DNA of 39,212 nucleotides, taken from Lysobacterales bacterium (GTDB lineage Bacteria; Pseudomonadota; Gammaproteobacteria; Xanthomonadales; Marinicellaceae). Both the position numbers and the translations under genes were made by a program. Location of the stretch: positions 1-39,212 of the forward strand of contig JALSLV010000100.1 of NCBI GenBank assembly GCA_026988115.1, in the 5' to 3' direction. The notes under the pieces are model-generated. The model was not told the DNA's origin and did no database searches. It worked only from the letters and a program-made list of their open reading frames with translations. The first letter of the stretch is position 1, and each line of letters begins with the position of its first letter. Of the stretch, positions 14,109-24,703 are shown piece by piece.

Positions 14109-15596
14109 ATGGAAAACTACGGTTTTATTTCAATTGTGCCTGTGTTGGTCACTTTATCGGTTGCCCTTTGGTCAAAAAATGTTATTTTGGGGCTTTTTAT
14201 TGGCGTTTTGCTTGGTGTATTAATTTTACATGGCTTAAATCCTTTTACAGGTGTTGGCATTGTGGTTGAAAAATACATTGTCGCTCAAGTGACAAAAAGC
14301 TCTAATGCGGGCATTTTGGTGTTAATGGCATTTATCGGTGGGCTGGTTGGTTTAATGGAGAAATCAGGAGGCGCTGCTGCTTTTGCTGGCATGGTGGTTA
14401 AATACATTACCAACAAGACCAAAGCTAAATTGTCCGCTTGGGCTAGTGGTTCTTTATTGTTTTTCACTGACTCTGGAACCCCGCTGATTGTTGGCCCTTT
14501 ATTTCGTCCAATTATGGATGGTTTAAAAATCTCGCGGGTTAAACTGGCATGGATAATTGATTCCACCGCTTCTCCTGTGGCTGTATTGATTCCTTTTATT
14601 GGTTGGGGTTTATATTCTCAAGGATTAATAGCTCAAGAATATTCAGATTTAGGCATTACCGAAAGCGCTTTTACGGCTTATGTCAAAGCGGTACCTTTCC
14701 AATTCTATTCCATTCTTGCCGTGGTTATGGTGCCCTTAGTTATTACCATGAATGCTGACTTTGGTCCGATGAAAACAGCCGAAGAAAATAGAGCCAAAGG
14801 AATTGCGCTACCAGGTGATATGGTTGAAAAGGTTGAAATCTTTGAGCAGTCAAAAGCTAAGCCCATTATGGTTTGGTTACCCTTATCTATTATGATGGTT
14901 GTTTTATTTTCTTTGCTTATACCCAATGGTTTTCCTTTTGATATGACGCATATTCCATCCAATGCCTTTCGATCAGCCTTGTCTACAGGCTATATATTTG
15001 CTTCATTTTCACTTATTATTTTGATGGCAAAATATGGCATTAAAAATCTAATTGAGGGATTTAATTTATATTTAAAAAGCATGGGCAATATGTTTAGCAT
15101 TTTAATTATCTTAATTCTTGCCTGGTCACTTGGAGCCATTGGTAAAGATTTGGGTACTGCTAATTATATTGTTTCTTTAGCTGACGGTTCTTTTCCTGCC
15201 TATCTCATTCCTTTGATTGCATTTATCGTTGGTGCAATTATTTCGTTCTCTACTGGTTCATCATGGGGAACCTATGCCATTTTGATTCCTTTGATTGTAC
15301 CTATGGCTTATCAATTTGGTGCACCTATGCATGTTTGTATTGGTGCAGTTCTATCTGGCGGGCTTTTTGGCGATCATTGCTCGCCGATTTCTGATACCAC
15401 TATTCTTTCTGCCACGGGTGCGGGTTGTTCACAAATAGATCATGTTAAGACTCAATTACCTTATTCATTATTTAATGGTGCGTGCTGTATTGTTGCTTAT
15501 TTGTTTGCTGGACTTACTGGTAGCGTTTGGGGGTTGGCGGTAGGTGCTGTCTTGTTAGTGCTTGGTTTATTAATCATTAAAAAACGGTCGAACTAA
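14109..15596 (+). CDS. NhaC-family Na+/H+ antiporter-like transporter
   Basis: A 495-residue inner-membrane protein with about eleven to twelve hydrophobic helices. Family signatures include TDSGTPLIVGPLFRPIMD near 120-140, GSSWGTYAILIPLIVP near 380 and GDHCSPISDTTILSATGAGC near 420, matching NhaC-type antiporters, a family that also includes amino-acid or organic-acid exchangers. Sodium/proton exchange is the default assignment and would fit a marine host. A GGTGAG motif lies upstream of the ATG. It is divergent from the saccharopine dehydrogenase-like gene and four bases before the DUF4442 gene, with which it likely forms an operon. Confidence 0.87.
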   Translation: MENYGFISIVPVLVTLSVALWSKNVILGLFIGVLLGVLILHGLNPFTGVGIVVEKYIVAQVTKSSNAGILVLMAFIGGLVGLMEKSGGAAAFAGMVVKYITNKTKAKLSAWASGSLLFFTDSGTPLIVGPLFRPIMDGLKISRVKLAWIIDSTASPVAVLIPFIGWGLYSQGLIAQEYSDLGITESAFTAYVKAVPFQFYSILAVVMVPLVITMNADFGPMKTAEENRAKGIALPGDMVEKVEIFEQSKAKPIMVWLPLSIMMVVLFSLLIPNGFPFDMTHIPSNAFRSALSTGYIFASFSLIILMAKYGIKNLIEGFNLYLKSMGNMFSILIILILAWSLGAIGKDLGTANYIVSLADGSFPAYLIPLIAFIVGAIISFSTGSSWGTYAILIPLIVPMAYQFGAPMHVCIGAVLSGGLFGDHCSPISDTTILSATGAGCSQIDHVKTQLPYSLFNGACCIVAYLFAGLTGSVWGLAVGAVLLVLGLLIIKKRSN

Positions 15597-15600
15597 AGTC

Positions 15601-16065
15601 ATGAAAATAACTGCCAATCGAATGAAATGGCTTTTACGGTTTTATCCACCCTACCTTGGAGCAGGAATTAAAGTGGACTACATCAGCGATGATTGGATGG
15701 ATGCTCAAGCCTCAATGAAACTCAAGTGGTATAACCGCAATTACGTTAAAACCCATTTTGGAGGCAGTTTAATATCCATGACTGACCCATTTTATATGCT
15801 CATGTTAAGCAATATTTTAGGGAGCAACTACGTGGTTTGGGATAAAGTAGCCAGTATAGATTTTATCAAGCCAGGCGTAAGTAAAGTTTCTGCACAGTTT
15901 AAGTTGACCGATAAAATTATTGATGAAATATTTGAGCAAACAAAAAGTGGTGAAAAATACTTGCCAACTTTCAACGTCAATATATTTGATGAAAAAGGAA
16001 TAGTTATTGCAAAAGTGCATAAGAGGCTTTATATCAGAAAAAGACGGCTCAGGAAGGCTGTTTAG
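15601..16065 (+). CDS. DUF4442 hotdog-fold protein
   Basis: A 154-residue protein of the DUF4442 family, related to hotdog-fold acyl-CoA thioesterases. The segment HFGGSLISMTDPFYMLML corresponds to the central helix wrapped by the beta sheet in hotdog enzymes, and a strand-rich half follows with a basic C-terminus. Activity on acyl-thioesters is possible but not shown for this family. The gene begins four bases after the antiporter stop with no clear Shine-Dalgarno sequence, implying coupled translation. Its last 17 bases overlap the end of the convergent GhrA-like gene. Confidence 0.8.
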   Translation: MKITANRMKWLLRFYPPYLGAGIKVDYISDDWMDAQASMKLKWYNRNYVKTHFGGSLISMTDPFYMLMLSNILGSNYVVWDKVASIDFIKPGVSKVSAQFKLTDKIIDEIFEQTKSGEKYLPTFNVNIFDEKGIVIAKVHKRLYIRKRRLRKAV

Positions 16066-16933
16066 ATTGAGTTAAAAGCCATTTATGTATTTCTTGTGCT
16101 GTTTGTTTATCATCAGATCGAGCAGAGTTGTGAGGTGTTATGGAAATATCTTTTCTGTTCCAAAAAAGATGATTTTCTGGCAATGGCTCAATAGCAAAAA
16201 CATCGATAACGGCGTTTTTAATTAAACCTTTATCCAGTGCATCAATTAAATCACTTTCTATCAGTTGTTCCCCTCGACCAACGTGAATGAGCAGTGGGCG
16301 TTTTTTGCAGTACGCCAAATGTTTTTTATTCAGTATGCCTTCGGTTTTTGCAGTTAACGGCAATAAACACACAATATAATCACTGGTTTGCATAACATGC
16401 TTCAAACCTATTTCGCCATGAAAGCACTCAATGTTTTCAACTTCTGAGTGGTGTGTATAAGCAATGGTATCGAACCCTAAGTCTAAAAATTTATCAGCAA
16501 CGAATTTACCAATGCTCCCTAACCCTAAAAAACCAACAGTTTTCTGCGGCAATTCATTAACACACCACACGTTGTTTTGTTGTTGGGTTTTATAAGCTTT
16601 TAGTTCCCTGTAATCACTTAGAACATAAGCCAGAATATACTGCGCCATTTGCTGTTTTAAAAATGGTGTTACAATACGGTGTACGGGAATATTTGAGGGC
16701 AAACCTGCATCATTTGTAATAAAGTCAGTTCCTGCTCCAAGAGAAGTCACCGCCTTTAAGTTTTTGAACTCTGCCAATATTCCTTTAGGTTGTTTCCACA
16801 AAACAGCATACTCTACTTCATCAGGGTTATAAATTTCAGGCCAAATTTGAATAGCTAAATCAGGTTGCAACAACTGCAAGCATTGTTTTAAATTCTTTGT
16901 GCAACGATCGGTAACAACAATGGCAAGGCTCAT
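16049..16933 (-). CDS. ghrA: GhrA-like glyoxylate/hydroxypyruvate reductase
   Basis: A 294-residue D-2-hydroxyacid dehydrogenase resembling GhrA, which reduces glyoxylate to glycolate and hydroxypyruvate to glycerate using NADPH. The nucleotide-binding GLGSIG motif follows KTVGF near 136-141. The catalytic Arg in VGRG, Glu in IEPLP and His in TPHNSA are all present. The length is slightly under the usual 312 residues. Its ATG overlaps the stop of rppH by four bases, so the two genes are translated together. The family is firm; substrate preference could differ from the E. coli enzyme. Confidence 0.85.
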   Translation of the reverse strand: MSLAIVVTDRCTKNLKQCLQLLQPDLAIQIWPEIYNPDEVEYAVLWKQPKGILAEFKNLKAVTSLGAGTDFITNDAGLPSNIPVHRIVTPFLKQQMAQYILAYVLSDYRELKAYKTQQQNNVWCVNELPQKTVGFLGLGSIGKFVADKFLDLGFDTIAYTHHSEVENIECFHGEIGLKHVMQTSDYIVCLLPLTAKTEGILNKKHLAYCKKRPLLIHVGRGEQLIESDLIDALDKGLIKNAVIDVFAIEPLPENHLFWNRKDISITPHNSARSDDKQTAQEIHKWLLTQSKQPS

Positions 16934-17409
16934 CTTTGTGCTTTTGCCAATTCTTCGAGGTGTTTGAGTGCTTTGATGTAAACTCCTTTCTTGAATTTCA
17001 CCACTTTTTTAACGGGATACCAAAAATGCACCCATTTATAATCATCAAACTCTGGTGAGCCTGTGTGATTAAAGCTTAAGTGAGAGTCTTTACCAAGAAA
17101 TTTTAACAAGTACCACACTTGTTTTTGCCCAACGCACAATGGTTTGGAGTTTTTCCTTTGAAATTTTTTAGGTAACTTATAACGTAACCAACCAGGGGTA
17201 GAACCTAATAATTCGACATGTTTTGGTTTTAAACCGATTTCTTCATAGAGTTCTCGGTACATTGCCTCTTCACTGGTTTCGCTGGAATCTATCCCTCCTT
17301 GAGGAAATTGCCAGCCGCTATCTTGGTACCTTTTTGCAAAAAAAACTTTACCATTATCATCAAGCAAGATGATGCCCACATTTGGGCGATATCCATCTAT
17401 ATCAATCAT
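16930..17409 (-). CDS. rppH: RNA pyrophosphohydrolase RppH
   Basis: A 159-residue Nudix hydrolase that removes pyrophosphate from the 5' end of RNAs and so triggers RNase E decay. The full Nudix box lies at 38-60: Gly38, Glu44, Arg52-Glu53 and Glu56-Glu57 fit the GX5EX7REUXEEXGU pattern. The opening [15 protein letters not shown] and [11 protein letters not shown] are diagnostic of RppH rather than other Nudix enzymes. The length matches E. coli RppH closely. It is first of a two-gene operon with the GhrA-like reductase. A small hairpin (CTATTG / CAATAG, 17422-17441) lies in its upstream region. Confidence 0.93.
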   Translation of the reverse strand: MIDIDGYRPNVGIILLDDNGKVFFAKRYQDSGWQFPQGGIDSSETSEEAMYRELYEEIGLKPKHVELLGSTPGWLRYKLPKKFQRKNSKPLCVGQKQVWYLLKFLGKDSHLSFNHTGSPEFDDYKWVHFWYPVKKVVKFKKGVYIKALKHLEELAKAQR

Positions 17410-17543
17410 AATTAATGTATGCTATTGAGTTAAAACAATAGTCTTAAATAGTTAAACTGCCTTTATTCTTTCAAAATTGAAGGATAAATACAACATTTTC
17501 TCTGTTTACACTAAGTTAAATACGACTTTAAATTAAATTATTG

Positions 17544-17572
17544 TTGATAATACACCTCGCATGTCTTAGTAT
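17544..17572 (+). promoter_or_regulatory. Sigma-70-like promoter for the small lipoprotein gene
   Basis: TTGATA (17544-17549) is separated by 17 bases from TAGTAT (17567-17572); the boxes match the consensus at five and four of six positions. The lipoprotein ATG lies 35 bases further on, giving a short leader. The spacing is ideal, but the region is AT-rich and chance matches are common. Confidence 0.4.
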
Positions 17573-17607
17573 AAAACGTACTAATTAAATCGTATACTAG
17601 GAAAAAC

Positions 17608-17853
17608 ATGAAGAATATAATACTAATTATTGCAATTTCAGCACTTGTTGCAAGTTGCGCCTCAAACTCACATTCAAATAATAGAATGCGGAATGTACAA
17701 GTTTCAAAGAATGCTAAACAAACACTGGCAAATAAGGACAGTGATGAAAAAGTAATTTGTAGGAAACAAAGAAGAATTGGGTCAAATAGGATAACAACTG
17801 TTTGTGGCTCAAGTTCAGAAATAGCGGCAGATAGAAAGGCGACTCAAGATTAA
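17608..17853 (+). CDS. Small lipoprotein with CR-x-GS-x-C motif
   Basis: An 81-residue protein with a type II signal peptide: a short basic start, hydrophobic residues 5-15 and the lipobox LVASC with Cys17 as lipidation site. The mature part is polar and basic. Its C-terminal half carries ICRKQRRIGSNRITTVC, in which two Cys are separated by a Gly-Ser turn. I remember similar Cys-Arg ... Gly-Ser ... Cys tails in short uncharacterised gammaproteobacterial and xanthomonad proteins. AGGAAAAAC precedes the ATG. It stands alone between rppH and the convergent PfkB kinase. Function unknown. Confidence 0.75.
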   Translation: MKNIILIIAISALVASCASNSHSNNRMRNVQVSKNAKQTLANKDSDEKVICRKQRRIGSNRITTVCGSSSEIAADRKATQD

Positions 17854-17923
17854 CTTGAACTTCGACACCAAACTGGAGCCAAAGGTGGAGAAGGAGGTCA
17901 GCGTTAAATTATAACTCAACAAT

Positions 17924-17964
17924 TTAAACGTTTAAGATGTGTTTTAAATACTCTTAAACGTTTA
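17924..17964. terminator. Double TTAAACGTTTAA palindrome, possible bidirectional terminator
   Basis: AAACGTTTAAG (17926-17936) and its exact inverse CTTAAACGTTT (17953-17963) flank a 16-base loop. Each arm is itself nearly palindromic (TTAAACGTTTAA at 17924-17935, TAAACGTTTA at 17955-17964). The pair lies between two convergent genes, which suits a bidirectional terminator, but the stem is AT-rich and the T-run to its right is interrupted. A second hairpin (CAAAGC-TCTCT-GCTTTG, 18011-18027) sits closer to the kinase stop. Confidence 0.35.
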
Positions 17965-18034
17965 TTCTCTTTGAGACCTTCGCAACCTTTCACACATTCC
18001 ACGAATTATGCAAAGCTCTCTGCTTTGTAGGTTT

Positions 18035-18970
18035 CTAAAAACTGTATCCAAACTCTTCAACAAACCTTTTCTTAAATTCATCTAAAGTAAAACTGTGATT
18101 TTGTGTGCCACTGCTGGCAATCTTTATGCTGCCAAGCAATGAAGCAATGCGTCCAGTTGTTTGCATATCTAAATCGTTGGTTAAACCATACAGCAAACCC
18201 GCTCGATAAGCGTCCCCACAACCTGTTGGATCAACAAGTTTTTCGGCTTGAACCACGGGAATATGATAAACAGTGCCGTCTGTATAAATTTCCGAACCCT
18301 TTTCACCGCGCGTGACAATTAATGCCTCTAAATGAGAGGCTATTTCTTTGGCATCCCAGCGGGTTCTCTCACAAACCAGTTCGTATTCGTAATCATTAAC
18401 AGCCATCCAAGTGGCTTGAGCAATAAATTTCTTTAAGTCTTCACCATCAAATAAGGGCATCGCCTGACCGGGATCAAATATAAAAGGAATGCCCGCATCA
18501 ACAAAACCTTGCGCATGAGAAATCATGCCTTCTCGCCCATCTGGCCCAACGATTCCTATACTAATGTCTTTATGGTCTGAAACTTTACATTCGTGCGATA
18601 AACTCATCGCACCTGGGTGAAAAGCTGTTATTTGATTATTGTCTTGATCAGTTGTGATAAAGGCTTGGGGTGTAAACAAGTCATCTTTAATGATAATGCC
18701 ATCAAGTGGAATTCCTAATTTGGTGAGGTGTTGACGATAAGGCTCAAAATCTTGCCCAACAGCGCCCATTGGCACAGGGTTGCCACCAAGTAATTTTAAA
18801 TTATAGGCAATATTTCCTGCTACGCCCCCGACAACTCGAGTCATATTAGGAACAAAAAATGACACGTTTAATTTATGAATTTGGTTAGGTAAAATATGGT
18901 TTGAAAAAGTATCTTCAAAAACCATGATAGTGTCGTAGGCTAACGAGCCACAGATTAATGCTTTAGACAT
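18035..18970 (-). CDS. PfkB-family carbohydrate/adenosine-type kinase
   Basis: A 311-residue ribokinase-fold kinase. The N-terminal sugar-binding GGVAGNIAYNLKLLG motif is at about 47-62, and the C-terminal PfkB signature DPTGCGDAYRAGLL near 250-263 includes the catalytic Asp of GCGDA and the anion hole. VTRGEKGS provides the nucleotide-binding stretch. Such enzymes phosphorylate sugars or nucleosides; this type is often labelled carbohydrate or adenosine kinase, and the substrate cannot be read from sequence alone. AGAGGAA, inside the end of gatB, is its ribosome-binding site; the gene follows gatB after one base, so it is cotranscribed with gatCAB. Confidence 0.85.
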   Translation of the reverse strand: MSKALICGSLAYDTIMVFEDTFSNHILPNQIHKLNVSFFVPNMTRVVGGVAGNIAYNLKLLGGNPVPMGAVGQDFEPYRQHLTKLGIPLDGIIIKDDLFTPQAFITTDQDNNQITAFHPGAMSLSHECKVSDHKDISIGIVGPDGREGMISHAQGFVDAGIPFIFDPGQAMPLFDGEDLKKFIAQATWMAVNDYEYELVCERTRWDAKEIASHLEALIVTRGEKGSEIYTDGTVYHIPVVQAEKLVDPTGCGDAYRAGLLYGLTNDLDMQTTGRIASLLGSIKIASSGTQNHSFTLDEFKKRFVEEFGYSF

Positions 18971-18971
18971 T

Positions 18972-20423
18972 TTATAATTCCTCTAATAATGTTTTGACTT
19001 GAGCTGGATTGGCTCTGCCTTTTGTTTGTTTCATCACTTGCCCGACAAAATAGTTGAACATTTTCATGTCACCATTCTTGTAAGCTTCAAATTGTGATGG
19101 GTTGTTTTTTATAATTTCTTTGACAATAGCCTCTAATTCGCCCGTATCGGATACCTGCGCCAAACCCTCTTTGTCAATAATTTGTGCTGCTGTGTTATCT
19201 GTTGCCCACATCTTTTCCATCACGACTTTGGCTATTTTGTGAGAAATAGTCCCTGCAGCCAACGCCTCTAATAATTGCGCAAACTGTGTAGCAGTAATAT
19301 TATCATCTTCAACTTTGGCATCATTTGCGTTCAAAAGAGCCGAAAATTCGCCTAAAATCAAATTGGCTGCTATTTTGGCTTTTGCTTTTTTTAATTTTTG
19401 AACGATGGCATCAAAATATTCTGATAACTCTTTATCATTGGCAATGATTTTGGCATCATCACTTTTGAGTGCCAAACCCATAATATAGCGTTTGATTTTT
19501 TGTGCAGGAAATTCAGGAATGAACTGTTTTTCGTTATCAATATAGGCTTGGTCAATAACCACTGGCAATAAATCAGGATCAGAGAAATAACGGTAGTCAT
19601 TGGCTTCTTCTTTGCTGCGCATTGGGCGCGTTTGGTTTTTATCAGCATCGTATAAACGCGTTTCTTGTGTAACTGTTCCACCTGATTCTATGAGCTTTAT
19701 TTGGCGTTTAATTTCAATGTTTATGGCCTTTTCAACAAAGCGAAAGGAATTAATGTTTTTAAGTTCGGTGCGTGTACCTAACTCTTTTTGTCCAACAGGG
19801 CGAACCGAAACATTGGCATCGCAGCGAAACGAACCTTCTTGTAAGTTGCCATCACAAATCCCCAAATGAGTGACAATTGTATGAATACTTCGCATGTACC
19901 TGACGGCTTCTTTTGCTGATGATAAATCAGGTTCGGAAACAATTTCGATTAAGGGCGTGCCACATCGGTTTAAGTCGATGGCAGAATATTGTGCGTATTT
20001 ATCGTGAATGGATTTACCCGCATCCTCTTCAATGTGCGCACGATTAATGCGAATGACTTTTTCTTTGCCTTTATCGTCTTCAATAATTAATTGTCCGTGT
20101 TCTACAATCGGGTGATTTAATTGGGTAATTTGATAGGCTTTTGGTGAATCTGGATAAAAATAATTTTTTCTATCAAAGGTTGATTCTTTGGCAATAAGCT
20201 TTGCACCAACAGCCAAACCAAAACGGATAGCATAACGCAGAACTTTTTCGTTAAACACGGGTAAAGTCCCTGGTATGGCGGCCTCTAAAAAGCTAACTTG
20301 TGTGTTGGGTTCGGCTCCATAAGCTGTATTGGTTCCTGCAAAGAGCTTGCTTTTTGTTTTTAATTGGGTGTGGATTTCGAGTCCAATAACCGTTTCCCAT
20401 TGTGTTTTGTTTTGATTACTCAT
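18972..20423 (-). CDS. gatB: Asp-tRNA(Asn)/Glu-tRNA(Gln) amidotransferase subunit B
   Basis: A 483-residue GatB. Together with GatA and GatC it converts misacylated Glu-tRNA(Gln) and/or Asp-tRNA(Asn) to the correct amide form. GatB binds the tRNA and activates the acid with ATP. The opening WETVIGLEIHTQL, YFYPDSPKAYQITQ and NRCGTPLIEIVSEPD are highly diagnostic. The C-terminal helical YqeY-like tail (about 330-483) is complete. The start is set at 20423 because GGAGG lies upstream and the family begins there; the open frame extends 21 more codons into gatA. It overlaps the end of gatA by eight bases. Confidence 0.96.
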   Translation of the reverse strand: MSNQNKTQWETVIGLEIHTQLKTKSKLFAGTNTAYGAEPNTQVSFLEAAIPGTLPVFNEKVLRYAIRFGLAVGAKLIAKESTFDRKNYFYPDSPKAYQITQLNHPIVEHGQLIIEDDKGKEKVIRINRAHIEEDAGKSIHDKYAQYSAIDLNRCGTPLIEIVSEPDLSSAKEAVRYMRSIHTIVTHLGICDGNLQEGSFRCDANVSVRPVGQKELGTRTELKNINSFRFVEKAINIEIKRQIKLIESGGTVTQETRLYDADKNQTRPMRSKEEANDYRYFSDPDLLPVVIDQAYIDNEKQFIPEFPAQKIKRYIMGLALKSDDAKIIANDKELSEYFDAIVQKLKKAKAKIAANLILGEFSALLNANDAKVEDDNITATQFAQLLEALAAGTISHKIAKVVMEKMWATDNTAAQIIDKEGLAQVSDTGELEAIVKEIIKNNPSQFEAYKNGDMKMFNYFVGQVMKQTKGRANPAQVKTLLEEL

Positions 20424-21870
20424 GAGCAAAACCCTCCGCAACCAAGTGGTGGAAGTCTGTTTCTTGTTGAAATTGGTGCGCCACATTCAGTATTTTACTT
20501 TCTTGTAAATTGTTACCTATTAATTGTAGTCCCACCGGCAGTTTATCAACCAAACCAATGGGGATAGACATGCAAGGCAAGCCAGCTAATGAGGATGGAA
20601 TGGTATAAATATCTGCTTGGTACATGCTTACAGGGTCTTTTTTGGCATTAAACTCAAAGGCAACTTCGGGTGAAACAGGAGCAGCAATCACATCAACTTG
20701 AGCAAAAGCACGGGCAAAATCTTCTGAAATTAAGCGCCTAATTTTTTGTGCTTTGCGATAATAAGCATCATAGAATCCTGCTGACAGCGCCCATGTTCCC
20801 ACCATTATACGACGTTTGACTTCTTCGCCAAAGCCTTCGGTACGTGAACGAACATACAAGTCGTTTAAGTCTTTGGGGTTATCACATTGACGACCATAAC
20901 GTATCCCATCAAATCGTGATAAGTTGGACGAACATTCGGCTGGAGCAATGACATAATAGGCTGATACGGCTAAATGCGCAGTTGGCAGTTTAATTTCAAC
21001 AAGCTGCGCACCCATGTTTTTTAGAGTATCAATTGATTGTTGTGTTTGTATGCGGATATCATCTGGCAATGTTTCCATCCATTCAGGAATAACCCCTATT
21101 TTCATTCCGTTTATTGGTTGAGTTAAGTTTTGGCTGAAATCTTCTTTATCCACTTGCGCAGAAGTGGAATCCTTGGCATCAAAACCACACATTTGCGACA
21201 AAACTAAGGCACAATCTTCAGCTGTTTTGGCAAAAACGCCTGCTTGGTCTAAGCTGGAAGCAAAAGCCACCATGCCATAGCGTGAATTGCGTCCGTAAGT
21301 TGGTTTAATTCCTGTAATTCCACACAATGCTGCGGGTTGTCGGATTGAACCTCCTGTGTCAGAACCCGTAGCAACAGGCACGAGTCCAGCGGCAACACAG
21401 GCTGCAGACCCTCCTGAAGAACCCCCGGGCACTCGGTTTAAATCCCATGGATTTTTAACCGCTCCAAAATAAGAGTTTTCATTGGATGAGCCCATGGCAA
21501 ATTCATCCATATTTGCTTTGGCAACAGTGACCATACCAGCTTGGTTAAGATTATCAACCACGGTTGCATCATAGGGCGCAACAAAGTTTTCCAACATGCG
21601 TGAGCCACAAGTTGTTTTGATTCCTTTGGTGCAAAATAAATCTTTATGCACTAAAGGAATGCCTGTTAGTAAATTGCCAGAACCACTGTTAATTAAGCTT
21701 TGTGCTTGTTTTATTTGTTGTTGGGCTAATTGCGGTGTTTTATTTATCAAGCAATTGAGGTTTTGTGCATGTTTTTCCACTTTTGCCTGATAAAAATCAT
21801 GCAGTTCTTGAACTGAAATTGCCTTGCTTTTTAAGGCTTCTGAAATTTGTTTTATTCCATTAAATTGCAT
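20416..21870 (-). CDS. gatA: Asp-tRNA(Asn)/Glu-tRNA(Gln) amidotransferase subunit A
   Basis: A 484-residue amidase-signature enzyme that releases ammonia from glutamine for the GatCAB complex. The Ser-cisSer-Lys catalytic set is visible: Lys in [10 protein letters not shown], Ser in DTGGSIRQP and Ser in [10 protein letters not shown]. The length is normal. The start at 21870 ([13 protein letters not shown]) is chosen over the longer frame from 21915 because it begins just after the gatC stop, is preceded by GGTGG and matches the family start. It is the middle gene of gatC-gatA-gatB. Confidence 0.96.
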   Translation of the reverse strand: MQFNGIKQISEALKSKAISVQELHDFYQAKVEKHAQNLNCLINKTPQLAQQQIKQAQSLINSGSGNLLTGIPLVHKDLFCTKGIKTTCGSRMLENFVAPYDATVVDNLNQAGMVTVAKANMDEFAMGSSNENSYFGAVKNPWDLNRVPGGSSGGSAACVAAGLVPVATGSDTGGSIRQPAALCGITGIKPTYGRNSRYGMVAFASSLDQAGVFAKTAEDCALVLSQMCGFDAKDSTSAQVDKEDFSQNLTQPINGMKIGVIPEWMETLPDDIRIQTQQSIDTLKNMGAQLVEIKLPTAHLAVSAYYVIAPAECSSNLSRFDGIRYGRQCDNPKDLNDLYVRSRTEGFGEEVKRRIMVGTWALSAGFYDAYYRKAQKIRRLISEDFARAFAQVDVIAAPVSPEVAFEFNAKKDPVSMYQADIYTIPSSLAGLPCMSIPIGLVDKLPVGLQLIGNNLQESKILNVAHQFQQETDFHHLVAEGFAHE

Positions 21871-21871
21871 G

Positions 21872-22159
21872 TTATTCCACCACCGTTGGCACGAGAAAGT
21901 AATCCTCATCGGCATTTGTAGCCATGGAAAGTAAGACCTCTTTATTGGAAGTTTCGGTCACTTCGTCTGCCCGCAGTCTTTGAACGGCATCCATTGGATT
22001 TGCCATTGGTTTTACCTCATTGGTATCGACTTCATTAATGTGGTTTATCATCTCAACAACAGAATCCAATGAAGTGACAATGGTATCAATTTCATCTTCG
22101 CTAACATTTAATTTTGCCAGAACTGCAATTTGTTGAACTTCTTTACGATTTATTAACAT
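21872..22159 (-). CDS. gatC: Asp-tRNA(Asn)/Glu-tRNA(Gln) amidotransferase subunit C
   Basis: A 95-residue GatC, the small subunit that stabilises the GatA-GatB interface. The N-terminal VQQIAVLAKLNVSEDEI helix and the later VKPMANPMDAVQRLRADEV stretch are family hallmarks, and the length is standard. AGAGAG precedes the ATG. It is the first gene of the minus-strand gat operon and is divergent from mreB across 113 bases, an arrangement also seen in Pseudomonas. That gap holds a short hairpin (CCGTT-ACA-AACGG) and probably both promoters. Confidence 0.95.
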   Translation of the reverse strand: MLINRKEVQQIAVLAKLNVSEDEIDTIVTSLDSVVEMINHINEVDTNEVKPMANPMDAVQRLRADEVTETSNKEVLLSMATNADEDYFLVPTVVE

Positions 22160-22266
22160 GTGAACTCTCTAAATAATATATAATTCACCGTTACAAACGG
22201 CTTGCTGCTATTTTAGCTTTAAAGTAGCGCATTATGCCATTTTTCCAACACAAACCATACATTTAA

Positions 22267-23325
<1,059 letters not shown>

Positions 23326-23358
23326 GTTAATTACGATTAATTGGAGAGAGGTTAGTTC

Positions 23359-24234
23359 ATGTGGACACCAAAGAACACAAACACCCTATCTCAAAATAAT
23401 ATTTTAACGTTTTTATTGCTCGAAATCATCTGTGTCGTGCTTATGATTGCCGATCATTCTGCTCAAATCACCGCACCTGTCCGTGCCAGTATCTCAGCTC
23501 TTACCTATCCATTGGTTAAAATTGTGGAATTACCACAACAAGTATACCAATTCATTAACACAACCGTGTCTGATCAAGCGGACTTATTAACCGAAAATAT
23601 TGAACTCAAGCAAAAACTTTCGCAAGCACAAATTGACTTGTTGCAAATGGAAGTGGTTTCTCAACAAAATAGCGAACTCAGAAAGCTGTTACACACTAAA
23701 CAATTGTTGCCATTAAAAACAACAGCTGCTTTTATTGTGAATATCAATACGGGTAAAAATAACCAGTATATTATTATAAACCAAGGGTTTAATCAGGGTG
23801 TTACAGTGGGTCAGAGTGTGCTGGACTTAAATGGAGTGGTGGGGCAAGTGGATAAGGTTGCCCTTGAAAACGCTCACGTCATTCTAATTACCAATAAAAA
23901 TCATGCTGTGCCAGTTGAATTTTTAAGAACAGGTGTGCGCACGTTTATCTACGGCACAGGTGAATTAGATAATTTAAGCCTACCAGAAATACCTCAAAGT
24001 GCAGAGATAAAAGTAGGTGATGTTTTGATTACTTCAGGCTATGGGGGAGCATTTCCTGCAGGATTAAAAGTAGCAACCATTAATAAAATACTGGACTCTT
24101 CTGATAAATCGTTTCAGCGTGCAACCGCTAAACCCAGTGCCAACCTGAAACTAATGAAACAAGTGTTATTGGTCTGGTCTTTAGAAAATCAAAATCACGA
24201 GAAAAAACAGCCAGAGGAGCACGCTATTCCATGA
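23359..24234 (+). CDS. mreC: Rod shape-determining protein MreC
   Basis: A 291-residue bitopic membrane protein of the elongasome. One N-terminal transmembrane helix (about 13-33) is followed by a coiled coil (about 68-110) rich in Gln, Leu and Glu, then two periplasmic beta domains that bind PBP2. The stretch NQGFNQGVTVGQSVLDLNGVVGQV is characteristic. GGAGAGAGG lies well placed before the ATG. It begins 33 bases after mreB and overlaps mreD by ATGA. Confidence 0.94.
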   Translation: MWTPKNTNTLSQNNILTFLLLEIICVVLMIADHSAQITAPVRASISALTYPLVKIVELPQQVYQFINTTVSDQADLLTENIELKQKLSQAQIDLLQMEVVSQQNSELRKLLHTKQLLPLKTTAAFIVNINTGKNNQYIIINQGFNQGVTVGQSVLDLNGVVGQVDKVALENAHVILITNKNHAVPVEFLRTGVRTFIYGTGELDNLSLPEIPQSAEIKVGDVLITSGYGGAFPAGLKVATINKILDSSDKSFQRATAKPSANLKLMKQVLLVWSLENQNHEKKQPEEHAIP

Positions 24235-24701
24235 AGCTTCGTTCATTAAAACTCATTCATGGCAGCATTATTTTCAGCTTGATTTTAATGCTTATACCTT
24301 GGTCGGGTTGGTTTAAAATTGCCCAACCCTACTGGCTCGCTTTAGTCGTAATTTATTGGAGCATTGAGGCACCTAGACAGATGGGGATGCTCACGGCTTT
24401 TTTCTACAGCATATTATTGGATGTGCTTTATGGTAGCCTTTTTGGCAAACATGGTTTTTCTATGGTTGCCATGGTGTTTTTAATTAGCAAAATTCATAAA
24501 CGCTTAAAAATGACCTCCTTTTGGCAGTTGACCTTAATGGTTGGTGCATTGTTATTAAATGACCTTGTTATTCGCACTTTTATTGACTGGGTTTCAATGA
24601 ACAAAGAAGATTTCTCTATTAATTTATGGCCAATTTTGACTTCAATCCTTATTTGGCCTTGGTTTAAATACGTACTTGATAGACTTAATCACAGGTTTTA
24701 A
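24231..24701 (+). CDS. mreD: Rod shape-determining protein MreD
   Basis: A 156-residue integral membrane protein with about five helices that completes the MreBCD complex. Sequence conservation is low in this family, but position, length and the DVLYGSLFGKHGFSM segment (matching the MreD pattern D-x-L-x-G-x-x-G-x-x-G/H) support the call. Its start overlaps mreC by four bases, and the PBP2 gene follows two bases after the stop. Confidence 0.92.
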   Translation: MKLRSLKLIHGSIIFSLILMLIPWSGWFKIAQPYWLALVVIYWSIEAPRQMGMLTAFFYSILLDVLYGSLFGKHGFSMVAMVFLISKIHKRLKMTSFWQLTLMVGALLLNDLVIRTFIDWVSMNKEDFSINLWPILTSILIWPWFKYVLDRLNHRF

Positions 24702-24703
24702 AG

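Noticed and set aside
17422-17441. Small hairpin upstream of rppH considered as a riboswitch.
   Set aside because: A six-base stem alone is not evidence for a ligand-binding RNA.
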